Below are positions 46,526-58,803 of a DNA stretch of 64,000 nt, in pieces. Source of the DNA: Begonia masoniana. Taxonomy: Eukaryota; Streptophyta; Magnoliopsida; Cucurbitales; Begoniaceae. The stretch covers positions 17,014,830-17,078,829 of the forward strand of contig CM039508.1 of NCBI GenBank assembly GCA_022432975.1. Reading direction: 5' to 3'. Positions within the stretch are counted from its first letter, which is position 1. Every line of letters starts with the position of its first letter. The notes beneath the pieces were generated by a model. It was not told the DNA's origin, made no database searches, and saw only the letters and a program-made list of their open reading frames with translations. A program made the position numbers and the translations under genes.

Positions 46526-46777
46526 TTGCCCCCGATTCAATCGGGGGATCGAATTGATTATAGAAACATGAGTTTAATTAGTCGATTTATTAGTGAACAA
46601 GGAAAAATATTATCTAGATGCGTAAATAGATTGACTTTAAAACAACAATGATTAATTACTATTGCTATAAAACAAGCTCGTATTTTATCTTTGTTACCTT
46701 TTCTTAATAACGAAAAATAATTTGAAAGAAGCGAGGCAATCGCTAGAACTATTGGTCTTAGAACTAGAAATAAATAA
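46526..46777 (+). pseudogene. rps18: Plastid ribosomal protein S18 fragment
   Basis: The frame reads [59 protein letters not shown] and ARTIGLRTRNK before TAA at 46775-46777. This is the central and C-terminal part of plastid small-subunit protein S18; the N-terminal 20 or so residues are missing. Two internal stops (CGA to TGA after LKQQ; CAA to TAA after NNEK) and an Arg-to-Cys change are all C>T. That is expected for plastid DNA methylated and decaying in the nucleus and argues against this being plastid sequence mis-joined into the assembly. Confidence 0.95.
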
Positions 46778-46996
46778 GCTTAATCTTCAATTGAATTAAA
46801 ATGAAAATCTAAACGCTCAAAGTAGGATTGATGCTTTGTTCAAAACATCCAAGAACCTAGATTTGATTTTCGTGTTGTAAGAATAAAAAAAAAGAATAAG
46901 GGAAGAATAATCAATCTTTTTTTTTATTGAACATCTTTGTTCATTTTGACAATTTTATGATATTTATCATACTAACTTCTACTCTACCTTTCGGCT
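46526..46996 (+). mobile_element. Nuclear insertion of plastid DNA (NUPT)
   Basis: Plastid rps18 sequence (46526-46777) is followed by about 220 bp of AT-rich sequence, presumed rps18-rpl20 spacer. The piece replaces a few codons of copia RT: copia resumes near 46997 with FDSSLFICRTH. The right edge is approximate. No TSD was seen, as expected for end-joining of organelle DNA. Confidence 0.85.
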
Positions 46997-47403
46997 TTGA
47001 AATTTGACTCTTCATTATTTATATGTCGTACGCACTCCATCATTATGATTATGCTGGTCTACATTGATGACATTATCTTAACATGTAACTCCGATGCCCA
47101 CATTGGTCAACTGATGGCTTACTTACATTCACAATTTAAAGTTCGCGACCTTGGACTACTATCATTCTTTCTTAGGATTTTGGTTACTCGTACCTCTATT
47201 GGTATAAGTTTCTTGCAATCAAGATATATAAATGAACTACTTCACCATGCACCATGACATCTTGCAAGCTGGTCCCTACTCCCAAGGTGGCTAGCCCAGT
47301 CTTATCCAAAAAATCAGGTATACTACTGTATGATGGCTATCTCTATCGTAGCATTGTAGGTGGTCTACAATACTATTGTCTGACTAGACCAGACATTGCT
47401 TTC
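46997..47403 (+). pseudogene. Cop-1 reverse transcriptase, C-terminal part
   Basis: FDSSLFICRTHSII, the catalytic box LVYIDDIIL, then FKVRDLGLLSFFLRI, SIGISFLQSRYINELL, and in another frame VVGGLQYYCLTRPDIAF ending at the Gyp-E insertion. There is a stop at 47255 and at least one slip. Confidence 0.92.
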
Positions 47404-47689
47404 TGTAACGACCCTTAAACTATTCCTCGAAATTCTCGATAAATTTTAAAAATTTCTTTTTATACTAGGTAAATCTCATAACATTGAGCGGAAATTAAGT
47501 CATTGAAATCGTTTGGGAAATCATTGAAAAATAATTTTAATAAAACATTCTAAAACCTCAATTAAATTTAAGACAAATAATTAAACATCAATTTAAACCC
47601 TCGGCCATTTGAAATAAAAGAACTTCGAAGCAGGGGAGGGCAGAAGGGGCAATTCAGCCCGAAAAAGCACAGGCAACCGAATGCATGAA

Positions 47690-47850
47690 GTCGTGCGTTC
47701 GGGCGCCCCTCGCACAGCTGCACGAACGCTCATCCTCGAGCGTTCGGTCGGTTCACGTTCTGTTTCCAGAACATGAAATCTAACCTTCAAACCGACCGTA
47801 CGCCACTCTACCTGCGTACGGTCGCCAAACTCTCTGGAAAACAAGAGAGT
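47690..47850 (-). repeat. CGAACG palindrome cluster and hairpin in Gyp-E 3' LTR
   Basis: Several CCGAACG/CGTTCGG inverted pairs, GTTCACGTTCTG-CCAGAACATGAA, and CCGTACG/CGTACGG pairs are followed by the hairpin AACTCTCTGG-AAAA-CAAGAGAGTT. In the other LTR the hairpin is perfect (56005-56028). Confidence 0.85.
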
Positions 47851-48416
47851 TCTGCGTTCCAACTCCTTTCCCTTTGTGAACAGTCGCCTCTCACCTTTTC
47901 TTTTCCTTCTTCCTTCATTTCCTCATGCCCTGCACTTCACACTCGCAACTCTCATCACACAACACACACTCTTCCCCTTTCTTCTTCCTTCATCACACTC
48001 CATCACATTCCACAAACACATTTCTACACAATAACCCTATCTCTCACATACATTACTCACGCTATCGATCACTCGTCCATTGACTCAAAACACAAATAAA
48101 CATAACCCATTTCGTAAAAACGAACCCTGTGGTTCCGTTTAAAAGTTTAACATATCCTCCTGTTTGAAAATAGTTAAAGCATTACAAAAATCCTTTTAAT
48201 TTCCAAAACATGATATATAATCCATCCAAACCCAAAACATCCTAAAATATAACTATACATATTTCCCATATTCTATCCATCGATTCCTAAAACATTTACC
48301 TATGTCCCCACGGGTCAAAATCACGCCCCGACTGCCAGCGCACTCCCACGGGCCTCCTCCTTCCGCAAGCTCATATTTCAGGCGGATGGACGTCTTCCTC
48401 ACCTGTCTCAATATCA

Positions 48417-48969
48417 CCTACACCATAGAATTTAACACGTGAGCTAGAGGCTCAGTAAATCTAAGTGAATGCAAATGTATGTTATGCTATGCTCTTTCAA
48501 ACCATGCTTTCTTTTCATTTCTTTTTCATTTCTTTCTTTGGATTTCTATGGGTCACCCGGGGCTTCACTCTCGTTAGATAGGAGCGGCACATCCTGCGAT
48601 TGGATAGCCCCTCGGATCTAACCGGGGGGAAAACATGCTTCCTCCGACAGCCATGCCTGAACCACCACACCCGGCGTGACTATCTTTGCATTCATTTACT
48701 TTCTTTGTTTACCTTTTTCCATGTAAAAGTGCTTTGAAATTCATTTTGCATGCGTGCTTAGAAAACAATGCATGGACATGCTCGATACAATAACAATAAC
48801 AAAACAATGAAAATAAAGCATTAACAATCAACAAACACTAAACATTCTATAACTTAAAGTAACCTAACTACCCAAGCTGTCTACCCGAACACAATTCATC
48901 TCCAATTCCTCAATCGACACAATTCTTATGGTGTAGGCCAAGACGGCCAAACAAGTCACAGAGACTTAC
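48417..48969 (-). other. Splice-like structured leader module in Gyp-E LTR
   Basis: In sense, GAG/GTAAGT begins at 48969, a CCTACACCATA block lies at 48937-48927, TTACTGAG has its A at 48452, and TATGGTGTAG/GTGAT has its AG at 48419-48418, 34 nt after the branch-like A. The two 11-nt arms are exact complements and extend by about 5 more pairs with one bulge. The copy in the other LTR has GTTAGT in place of GTAAGT. Confidence 0.5.
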
Positions 48970-49807
48970 CTCGCGTCGTTGCACACCGAGCTCCGTCCAC
49001 GAGCGTTTGTTCACTTATACGTTTCACAACAAATCGTGATTAAACAAATTCTAAAATTTCGAGTTTCCAATATTTCAAACTCCTAACTCAAGAAAATCTC
49101 CTAAACTCTATTTTACTTCGTTGAGGCATTTCGTCGAGCAATTCGCGCTCGACATTTCAAAAACTCCATTAATGGAGATTCTAATTTTTCCAACAATCCA
49201 GACACTCCAATATACCTTAACAAACCGATGAACTAAGCTCCGATAACCATCAATACGTCTATTAGGGGCATAACTAAGCTCAACCTATCAATTTCAAACA
49301 TCAATCTACGTTTTCAACGAAAACCCTAACGAACCCTAATCGTTTTAAACCCTCGAAATTGATATCTAACGTTCCAAAAGCTTAGATTCATACCTAGGGA
49401 GTGATGACGGAGTAGAAACGTGAAGGATCGAGCCGCTGGAGGAGGAGAATCGCCGACGTGGAGGAGAAACGTACGAGAGGTGATGAAAATCACCAAAAGG
49501 GGAAGGAGAGAAATGAGGTTTACGTGGGTGAGAAGAAAATGAAAGAGTTTTTTTGTATTTCTATAAAAATTTTGGTTTGCCAATTACCAAATTACCCCTC
49601 ATCTCATTTTCTATTTATTTCTCCACAAATCTCGTTATTTAACCAATGATCCGATTTTCCAAAATTCTCATATTGCGCCTTAAATTCCAATTTATTATTA
49701 CGGCTTCGTTAAAACTTTTCGTTCGCAAAACGGACTTAATCTGACATATTTACAAAAATGCCGTTTATATTGGAGTTTAATTAAATCCCGTAAAGCCGGG
49801 TGTTACA

Positions 49808-52599
49808 TTCCACCCACCTTATTTAAATTTTGTCCTCAAAATTTGACTTAACTATAGTCCTCGATATTATAGTATTTTGTCTTGCGGCCTTATTCTTCAA
49901 CTTACTATCGTCCCGTTCCTCTCGAGCCTCTTCCTTTTATCTCTCCAAAACTCGTATCTCTCCTTAGAACTCTAATCCTATTACACTTGGGGTCAATCTC
50001 TATGGTTCTAAGCTAAATCCCAACGACTCAACATTACTCTTCTGATCACCTCCACCAGTTTGATTTGACTAAACACGTCCTTGGTTAGGCATCAGACGCT
50101 AATAAACTCCTAAATCTCCAATTTGAACAACCCAACTGCATTCCTTACTTTCAATTGGCCTAAACACATTCTCACTTACGCATCAAAACTTACCAAATTT
50201 CCTTACCAAATTTCCTAAGTCCTTAACCAAACGATCTCTACCTGCTTATTAGACACCTAATGACCCGAGCACGCGTTGGTCTCTATTTAATCACCACAAA
50301 ACGTTAAGCCTCTAACTTATCAATTGGTCTCTACTAACGATTATCTGTATTCTCAATCCTCGAAATAACTTCAACTTCCCAACATCATCTGGGTTGACCA
50401 ACATTCAAGGACTCCTAGCAACACCCAAGTTGTAATCCAAACTCCCCTTTATTTTAACTTCAATTCCTCAAATTGAGTTCCTTTAGTTTCTACCTTTCTT
50501 AATCCCGTGTTTATCGAATATGTACCTAACCACTTCACGCCCTCAAAGCCTTTTCAATTTACTTATTCCAACGCTAAATCTCAATTGCACTACGACCTTA
50601 TCCACCAATCGGGTATAACAATTTCTACTTACATCGGAGCTGTAAACTAAACTCATGTATAATTTTGTTGATCCTTACCTTAGTCACTATTACGACCACG
50701 CGAGTCCACACTTCCCTAGCAACGTTCCCACAAAACTTCTCCGTCAACAGTATCCAACTTGTACACTGACTTGGACACCTTGCGGATCTTAATAAAAATT
50801 TTCAACTAAAATTTAAATAGCTAAATTTCACAAACCATCTCATTGAGTTTACTCTGAGGTCTCGACGAGTCCATCTGGGGATAAAGTTACTACTAGTTTA
50901 GGATTCTGGTCCCGTTGTAACTAAGATGTTATGAACATCATATTCTCTTCTAAGCTACCACTAATTTTTCTCATACTATGTACATTACGCTCATTTGTTT
51001 AGCTCAATTCCTTGTTCATTCCAAGTACAATTAAATTCCCAGGTTTTGCCATAGACTCACTTCAACAATTTATTCTAACCTTATATCTCCCATGTGTCTA
51101 TCGGTCTCGATCAGATAAACACTAGTCTTTTGGAACACTTTCTAACTTAATCTCACTCTAAGTTTACTTAAGTGGGTTTATTGCACTCCTTTGTCCTCCC
51201 TCTTCTATAACCCGCAAATTTCACAAATCATTCGGCGTTAAACACTGAGTTAAACTTCTAATCTTAGCCCTTCATTGAACCTAACAATCCCCCGCACTTA
51301 CCTCAAATGTCGCACATGGACTTCTTTCAAGTTATCCTATGGTCCATATCCTTTTGTTCCTTCTAGTCGGGTTTGCTTGCAAACCTGTTGCAGATAAATT
51401 CACTCCTTTACTCCAATCTCCTCAAATTTTCAAATCTTACCATTTTACTTTGCCGATTATTTAGAACATCTCCTCATTAAAACCAGCCTTCCTAGTTCTT
51501 CGAACATTGGTTACATCCACGGCCCTCAACTTAAGCCGTACCAACTACAGATTCACTCTAGTTGAGTCGTCATCCCTTTCATAGCCACACTAGTTGTCTT
51601 AAACCCGAAATATGGCTTCCAATTTTAGGGTGCTATGTTATTTCGTTAGTAGTTACTGCGTTTGGGTTCTTAAGTCCTCTAGCTCTCCTACTTCTGCTTC
51701 TTCTTCATAACCTCTAATCAAACAATACCCAAATGCCCTACACGTCTACAAATCATCGGTCACTCTTGACTTCTCTGTGTCTCCCCTTTAGGGTATGTCG
51801 ATCGAAATCTTTCCACAAAATGGGCAACCATTCGTTACCGACTAACCTTCTCAGATGACCATTCTCTCATAGAGACCGGCCAACTTTTGTTACTCGAGTA
51901 TTACCTCTTGCATAACCTCGATTCTTTATTGTCTCGAGATTTGTTAACCTCCTAATTCTGAGTAAATTCCCTTATCTTCATCATCGACATTGGTCGATTC
52001 GAATATTCCTTTGAAATCACCTTGATCTCTCATCTACAACGTTGTATTTGATCCATCGTCCCTTACTGCCAAAGAAATTAATACTTTACACTCCCTCTCA
52101 ACAATCCAGCGTATCCTTTAGTAAATCTTACATCTAAGCTTCGAATTCCTCTTTGATTGATCATATTCTAAAACTCTTAGGATTTGTCAACTAAGGTCTA
52201 GTTTCTATCTCTTTAAATCTTACACATTATAGGTTGTATCGTCCTTACGGTACCCAGTTCTAAGTGTGCAACTTCCTATGGTTAGATCAGGTTAATCCTA
52301 CTACCACATAACTCTCTTTCTATAAGGCCTTTATGGTCTCACATCTAACTACTTCCTTATCGTCAAGATTCACTTAAGAATTCTTCTTACCCACCTTATA
52401 CCATTCTCTTACCTCTCTATTTTCAAACCTACTCCTATCTATTATCCGACTATTACTTTCGAATTCTTACTCTATACTACATCTCCGTTATAATATTCTT
52501 CATTCTATTACTTATTGAAACAAAACTCTACCTGAAACAGCTGAAGGTTGGGCATTTTCTTCTTCTCCAGTCAAGGCAAACATCATTAGTGTAACATTT
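49808..52599 (-). other. Gyp-E non-coding, purine-rich filler in place of pol
   Basis: About 2.8 kb without a long frame on either strand and without RT, integrase or protease motifs. The sense (minus) strand is purine-rich. It occupies the place where pol would be, as in Gyp-D. Confidence 0.75.
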
Positions 52600-52957
52600 T
52601 TCTGATTCCTACCCGGTCGGTCCCTGCCTGGCTTCGGGTAATTCTTGACATAGTGGCCCACCACTCCACATCGAAAGCACTTACATGTGCCTAATCTACA
52701 ACCGCCATAATGCGCGTTCTTTGTACGCGCTTTCGTCGGCTTTGTTTGATCTCTTCCTTGCCCATCCTCTTCGTACCATGGTTATTGGGAGCGGCCACCC
52801 CTTGGGTCCATAAGTCACCTCAGTTTGTCAATATCTCAAGCTGACGAAATTGCCTATCTATAAGCTGAGCTTGTCGGTCTATATGTTGGGCCTGACGATC
52901 GAGCAGATCCTTCAGCCCATCCAGGGCTTCGTCCCTAACATCTCTGTCACGGACCAT
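52600..52957 (-). pseudogene. Gyp-E gag remnant with core deleted
   Basis: From ATG 52957 the sense gives MVRDRDVRDEALDGLKDLLD and RQAQHIDRQAQLIDRQFRQL, a coiled N-terminus close to that of Gyp-B. A stop and GVAAPNNHGTKRM follow, then an abrupt jump to the zinc-knuckle region (CKCFRCGVVGHYVKNYP). About 250 residues of gag core are missing at the jump (near 52780). The final knuckle cysteine is tyrosine. The element could not make its own capsid. Confidence 0.82.
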
Positions 52958-53105
52958 TTTCTATAAACTCTTATAAAAGTTAAACAATTAGTCCTAAGAA
53001 ATAGAATTAAAATAAAGCAATTAAACGTTCTTACAGTTGATGAAGGATGTCCGCGTAGTGGCTGAGCAGTCGTGCAGTCTACAGAACCGTTTTTAAAACC
53101 CGGGG

Positions 53106-53117
53106 GCTCTGATACCA
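53106..53117 (-). other. Gyp-E primer-binding site
   Basis: The sense TGGTATCAGAGC lies four bases after the 5' LTR. Confidence 0.9.
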
Positions 53118-54247
53118 TAACTGTAATGACCCTTAAACTATTCCTCGAAATTCCCGATAAATTTTAAAAATTTCTTTTTATACTAGGTAAATCTCATAAC
53201 ATTGAGCGGAAATTAAGTCATTGAAATCGTTTGGGAAATCATTGAAAAATAATTTTAATAAAACATTCTAAAACCTCAATTAAATTTAAGACAAATAATT
53301 AAACATCAATTTAAACCCTCGGCCATTTGAGATAAAAGAACTTCGAAGCAGGGGAGGGCAGAAGGGGCAATTCAGCCCGAAAAAGCACAGGCAACCGAAC
53401 GCATGAAGTCGTGCGTTCGGGCGCCCCTCGCACAGCCGCCCGAACTCTCATCCTCGAGCGTTCGTGTAACGACCCTCAAACTATTCCTAATTTCCCGTAC
53501 GGAATTTTTCTTTTTCTTTTATACTTAGCGTTTAAATGGAAAAACAATTTAATAAAACGTTCAAAACAATTACAAAACAATTAATCCTAAACCAATACGT
53601 ACCCAAACACCTACAAAATACAACCTCCTCATTTCACTAACACAATTCTATCTATACCACAATTTCTATCCACATCACAAACATACATTTCACAGTACAA
53701 CTTAACATCAAGCACCCAATACTCATCCGTCTCCCGAAATACCATCCCAAAACCGACTCGAAACACAACTATAACAAAGTATATTTTCACGAAAACGAAC
53801 TGCATGGTTCCGTTTAAAAGTGTGACATATCCTCCTGTTTACAAAATCACCAAGCAGTTCATAAAAATCCAAATAAAAACCTTAACGAACATTTTATAAA
53901 ACAAATCTATCAACTAAATAGAATCAAACACCCTAAAACGTACCAACTACCAATTAAACTAAAAACATTCCCATAACGTTAAATTAATGGTTTAAACAAA
54001 ACATTTGAAACATCAACATAAAAATCTAACACCTAACCAGAACCAAACATCCTAATATGTTCGACTATACAAGTTTATCTAACTAATCCATCATTCACCC
54101 AGAATATCTCAATACCCTCAAAATACATACGTAAATCCCCACGGGTCGGTTAAGCATCGACTGCGCCAGCACACCCCGCGAGCCATCCTCCGTCAACTGC
54201 ATCACTCCTCAGGTGGAAGGATCTCGTCCTCACCTATATCAGGATCA

Positions 54248-54825
54248 CCTACACCATACAGACAATCTATGAGCTAAAGGCTCAGCAAGTTTCGTAAATG
54301 CTAATGCATGCTAATGAAACGTGGAAATTCATTTTCTTTATAACGGTGTGGTACTGTGACAAGCCCCTGTCGTGCCTTCACAATAGATCAATAGCCCCAC
54401 CTTATGGCCACACCGGTGTGGTACTGTGACAAGCCCCTGTCGTGCCTTCACAATAGATCAATAGCCCCACCTTCTGGCCACACCTCCTTTCATGAAAACA
54501 TAATGCAGAAATTCATTTTCTTAAAAACGATGTGGTACTGTGACAAGCCCCTGTCGTGCCTTCACAATAGATCAATAGCCCCACCTTCTGGCCACACCTC
54601 TTTTCATGAAAACTATGCTTATTTGAAAACCATGATGCATGAACTATAACGTAACACAAACATACATAACGAGCATACCATCAAAACGATAAGGCACATA
54701 ATCTATAAAACAATAAACCTAACTACCCATTCAAAACAATTAAATAAACACGTCACCAAAATTCCTCGAGACGACCTCGACGTACGGTGTAGGCCAATCG
54801 GCCAGAGAAGATCACGAGAACTTAC
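54248..54825 (-). other. Splice-like structured leader module in solo LTR F
   Basis: In sense, GTAAGT begins at 54825. A CCTACACCGTACG block (54793-54781) can pair over 13 bp (two G-U) with the 3' arm at 54260-54248. TTGCTGAG has its A at 54282, 33 nt before the AG at 54250-54249. The 54340-54600 repeat is in the loop. Confidence 0.45.
54340..54600 (-). repeat. Three copies of a GTGGTACTGTGACAAGCCCC repeat in F
   Basis: A block of about 68 bp (GTGTGGTACTGTGACAAGCC through CACCTTCTGGCCACACC) occurs three times; the third is separated by about 55 bp of a second repeated word (CATGAAAACATAATGCAGAA, also near 54300-54340). Confidence 0.88.
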
Positions 54826-55584
54826 TTCGTGTCCAAAGCAGCTCAAGCTCCGTCTACGAGCGTTGTTTGTCTGAGGCAAAACACAACATCGACGTTAAAA
54901 CTAATTTAAGCTTCTAAACGTCCAAATTAACAAAACCTTAACTAAAGCAATTTCCTAAAGCTTTAATCCAACTAAAACCTAACTAAACGGCCACTAATTT
55001 TGGTTCGGTAAAAACCAACCCGAAACTTCAAACGCGCGTAACTTTTGCGTCGTTTATCGGAATCGAACGATTCCAGCGGCCACGTACTCCTCTAATAACC
55101 TATTTTAATCTGCCAAAAAGAATTTTAAAACAAACGACCGGAGCTAGGTCAATTTATCAAAAACCCAAAACTGCCCTTTTTCAGAAAATTCCCCTTTTTC
55201 GATTTTTCATCAAATTTCACTCATTTCCTCCTCAATCGACCACATATACCCTCAATTAGAATAATCTAACCCAAAATCGAATTGCCCTAAATCGGCTTCA
55301 CTGATTTTCGCCCAAATTGGTCATTCCACGGCCAAGCAACAATAGCCGGCCCTAGGGTCGGCAAACCCACGCCGGAAGTGACCCATTTTGGCCGGTGATC
55401 GGAGCTCAATCGAGCTCGTCACACATAGCCCCAATCGAACCGAAAAAAGAGGAGAAAATCGAGCATACCGATCGGGTTCCGTGCGGAGTCGGCCAGAAAA
55501 CGTCGAGGTTGAACGCCGGAGGAGAGCCGTCGCTTGGCTCTCTGTCGTCGGGCTCTCTCCTCCTCTGCCTTCGGTGATCGCGAG

Positions 55585-55611
55585 CAACAGAATGGCTAAG
55601 CCATTCTGTTG
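55585..55611 (-). other. 12-bp hairpin in solo LTR F
   Basis: CAACAGAATGGC, loop TAA, GCCATTCTGTTG: the same stem as the 15-bp hairpin in S1 (4227-4260), with a different loop. Confidence 0.85.
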
Positions 55612-57978
55612 TTTGTTTTTATGTTATTATTATTATTTTTAATAATAATAATAATAATAATACTTATATCAATAATCCTATTAATTCCTATTAACACATT
55701 AATATATCGTTTTGCCCTTCCGTAAATTCCGTAAAATCCCGTTCTTAATTATAATCCACGGCTTAATTTCACAGGACATGCCCGAATCTAAATTAATTAA
55801 CCAATTAGGTTATCCAAACTTATTCACCTTTCTTTTGAATTACTTAAAACAATTATTTTATTATTCTTTTACTTTCTCTCCAATTTTTCCTTTTTTTTTT
55901 AAATTCCCGAGCGTTACAGTTCGGTCGGTTCACGTTCTGTTTCCAGAACGTGAAATCTAACCTTCAAACCAACCGTACGCCACTCTACCCGCGTACGGTC
56001 GCCAAACTCTCTGGAAAACCAGAGAGTTCTGCGTTCCAACTCCTTTCCCTCTGCGAACAGTCGCCTCTCACCTTTTCTTTTCCTTCTTCCTTCATTTCCT
56101 CACGCCCTGCACTTCACACTCGCAACTCTCATCACCCAACACACACTCCTCCCCTTTCTTCTTCCTTCATCACACTCCATCACATTCCACAAACACATTT
56201 CTACACAATAACCCTATCTCTCACATACATTACTCACGCTATCGATCACTCGTCCATTGACTCAAAACACAAATAAACATAACCCATTTCGTAAAAACGA
56301 ACCGCGTGGTTCCGTTTAAAAGTTTAATATATCCTCCTGTTCGAAAATAGTTAAAGCATTACAAAAATCCTTTTAATTTCCAAAACAAGATATATAATCC
56401 ATCCAAACCCAAAACATCCTAAAATATAACTATACATATTTCCCATATTCTATCCATCGATTCCTAAAACATTTACCTATGTCCCCACGGGTCAAAATCA
56501 CGACCCGGCTGCCAGCGCACTCCCACGAGCCTCCTCCTTCAACAAGCTCATATTTCAGGCGGATGGACGTCTTCCTCACCTGTCTCAATATCACCTACAC
56601 CATAGAATTTAACACATGAGCTAGATGCTCAGTAAATCTAAGTGAATGCAAATGTATGCTATGCTATGCTCTTTCAAACCATGCTTTCTTTTCATTTCTT
56701 TCTTTGGGTTTCTATGGGTCACCCGGGGCTTCACTCTCGTTAGATAGGAGCGGCACATCCTGCGATTGGATAGCCCCTCGGATCTAATCGGGGGGAAAGC
56801 ATGCTTCCTCCGACAGCCATGCCTGAACCACCGCACCCGGCGTGACTATCTTTGCATTCATTTACTTTCTTTGTTTACCTTTTTCCATGTAAAAGTGCTT
56901 TGAAATTCATTTTGCATGCGTGCTTAGAAAACAATGCATGGACATGCTCGATACAATAACAATAACAAAACAATGAAAATAAAGCATTAACAATCAACAA
57001 ACACTAAACATTCTATAACTTAAAGTAACCTAACTACCCAAGCTGTCTACCCGAACACAATTCATCTCCAATTCCTCAATCGACACAATTCTTATGGTGT
57101 AGGCCAAGACGGCCAAACAAGTCACAAAGACTAACCTCGCGTCGTTGCACACCGAGCTCCGTCCACGAGCGTTTGTTCACCTATACGTTTCACAACAAAT
57201 CGTGATTAAACAAATTCTAAACTTTCGAGTTTCCAATATTACAAACTCCTAACTAAAGAAAATCTCATAAACTCTATTTTAGTTCGTTGAGGCATTTCGT
57301 CGAGCAATTCGCGCTCGACATTTCAAAAACTCCATTAATGGAGATTCTAATTTTTCCAACAATCCAGACACTCCAATATACTTTAACGAACCGATGAACT
57401 AAGCCCCGATAACCATCAATACGTCTATTATGGGCATAACTAAGCTCAACCTATAAATTTCAAACATCAATCTACGTTTTCAACGAAAACCCTAACGAAC
57501 CCTAATCGTTTTAAACCCTCGAAATTGATATCTAACGTTCCAAAAGCTTAGATTCATACCTAGGGAGTGATGACGGAGTAGAAACGTGAAGGATCGAGCC
57601 GCCGGAGGAGGAGAATCGCCGGCGTGGAGGAGAAACGTACGAGAGGTGATGAAAATCGCCAAAAGGGGAAGGAGAGAAATGAGGTTCTCGTGGGTGAGAA
57701 GAAAATGAAAGAGTTTTTTTGTATTTCTATAAAAATTTTGGTTTGCCAATTACCAAATTACCCCTCATCTCATTTTCTATTTATTTCTCCACAAATCTCA
57801 TTATTTAACCATTGATCCGATTTTCCAAAATTCTCATATTGCGCCTTAAATTCCAATTTATTATTACGGCTTCGTTAAAACTTTTCGTTCGCAAAACGGA
57901 CTTAATCTGACGTATTTACAAAAATGCTGTATATATTGGAGTTTAATTAAATCCCGTAAAGCCGGGTGTTACACTTTC

Positions 57979-58561
57979 GCCGTCAACAAAGTTTCTCAAT
58001 TTATTCATTCGCCGATAGACGTTCACTGGCAGGCTGTCAAACGAATTTTACGATATTTTAAAGGTACTTCATCTTTAGGTATCTCATTTTTTCCTTCTAA
58101 AAGTTTCAATTTGACCTGTTATATGGATGCAGATTGGGCTTCTTGTCCAGATGATTGTAAGAGAACAGGTGGATTTTGTATTTTTCTAGGAACAAATTTT
58201 ATCTCATGGTCCTCTGCTAAACAAAAAGTAGTCTCAACTCCAGCACTGAATCAGAGTATCGCAGTGTTGCAAATGGAGCAGCAAAAGTACTATGGCTCCA
58301 ATCATTATTAGGTGAATTGGGTATTGTGTCCTCAACGATACCTCTTATTCTCTATGAGAATATAAGTGCAACGTACTTGGCTTCTTATCTTGTCTTATAC
58401 TCAAAGTCCAAAAACGTTGACATTGATTTCCACTTTGTTTGGAAAAAAGTGCTGAAGAACTTAATGCTCATCAAATTTACTCCATCGGACAACCAACTCG
58501 CCGATGCTTTAACCAAACCTCTCCTGCCTTCAAAGTTTGATAACTTTACATCCAAGATCTT
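57979..58561 (+). pseudogene. Cop-1 RNase H
   Basis: Continues RPDIAF with VNKVSQFIHSPIDVHWQAVK, RILRYFKGTSSLGISF, then YMDADWASCPDDCKRTGGFC (copia RNase H catalytic Asp), IFLGTNFISWSSAKQKVVS, and after a slip near 58250 ENISATYLA and FTPSDNQLADALTKPLLPSK. The usual VARSSAEAEYRA segment is degraded. It ends at the polypurine tract AAGGGGGGA (58562-58570). Confidence 0.93.
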
Positions 58562-58570
58562 AAGGGGGGA

Positions 58571-58737
58571 TGTTAGTATATCTACTGTTCACGTTTAGTT
58601 TTATAGTTTCGTTTGTATATTTAGTTACATTTTCCTCATCATTTGGTTTACCTGTATATATGTAAACATCAGTGCATAGAGAAATGACAAGAAGCAAAAA
58701 GTCATTTCACTGTCATCCTCTATCTCTCTTTCTCTCT

Positions 58738-58803
<66 letters not shown>

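Larger units (their letters stand above)
47404..49807 (-). repeat. Gyp-E 3' LTR
   Basis: This 2,404-bp LTR (sense TGTAACACCCGGCTTTACGGG to GGGTCGTTACA) matches 53122-57973 minus solo LTR F. It has a splice-like module (48417-48969) and a CGAACG/CGTTCGG palindrome cluster (47690-47850). Confidence 0.93.
53465..55918 (-). mobile_element. Solo LTR F (gypsy), same family as S1, TSD GTTCG
   Basis: On the plus strand it runs from TGTAACGACCC to CGAGCGTTACA, with GTTCG at 53460-53464 and 55919-55923. No internal region is present. The region 55020-55160 is a clear reverse-complement match to S1 4735-4870, and the hairpin at 55585-55611 matches S1. Near 55622-55665 is an ATT/AAT triplet run. Confidence 0.93.
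47404..57973 (-). mobile_element. Gyp-E: non-autonomous gypsy element in minus orientation, TSD CTTTC
   Basis: LTRs at 47404-49807 and 53122-57973 (the latter split by solo LTR F), a primer-binding site and a polypurine-side motif (TTTTGAGGACAAAATTTAAAT in sense at about 49850-49829). CTTTC flanks at 47399-47403 and 57974-57978. The 3.3-kb interior has only a gag remnant and no pol. It splits the copia sequence between RPDIAF and VNKVSQF. Confidence 0.94.
53122..57973 (-). repeat. Gyp-E 5' LTR, interrupted by solo LTR F
   Basis: Without F (53465-55918) and its TSD it is 2,393 bp and very close to 47404-49807. F landed inside the CGAACG palindrome cluster. Confidence 0.93.

Noticed and set aside
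46526..46996. Chloroplast contamination of the assembly
   Set aside because: Copia RT continues on both sides in the right order and the rps18 copy has two nonsense C>T changes, which fits an old nuclear insertion.
47773..48099. 108-residue frame in the Gyp-E LTR, repeated at 55950-56276
   Set aside because: Its near identity only reflects the LTR pair. It is antisense to the element, Ser/His/Thr-rich, and has no known domain.
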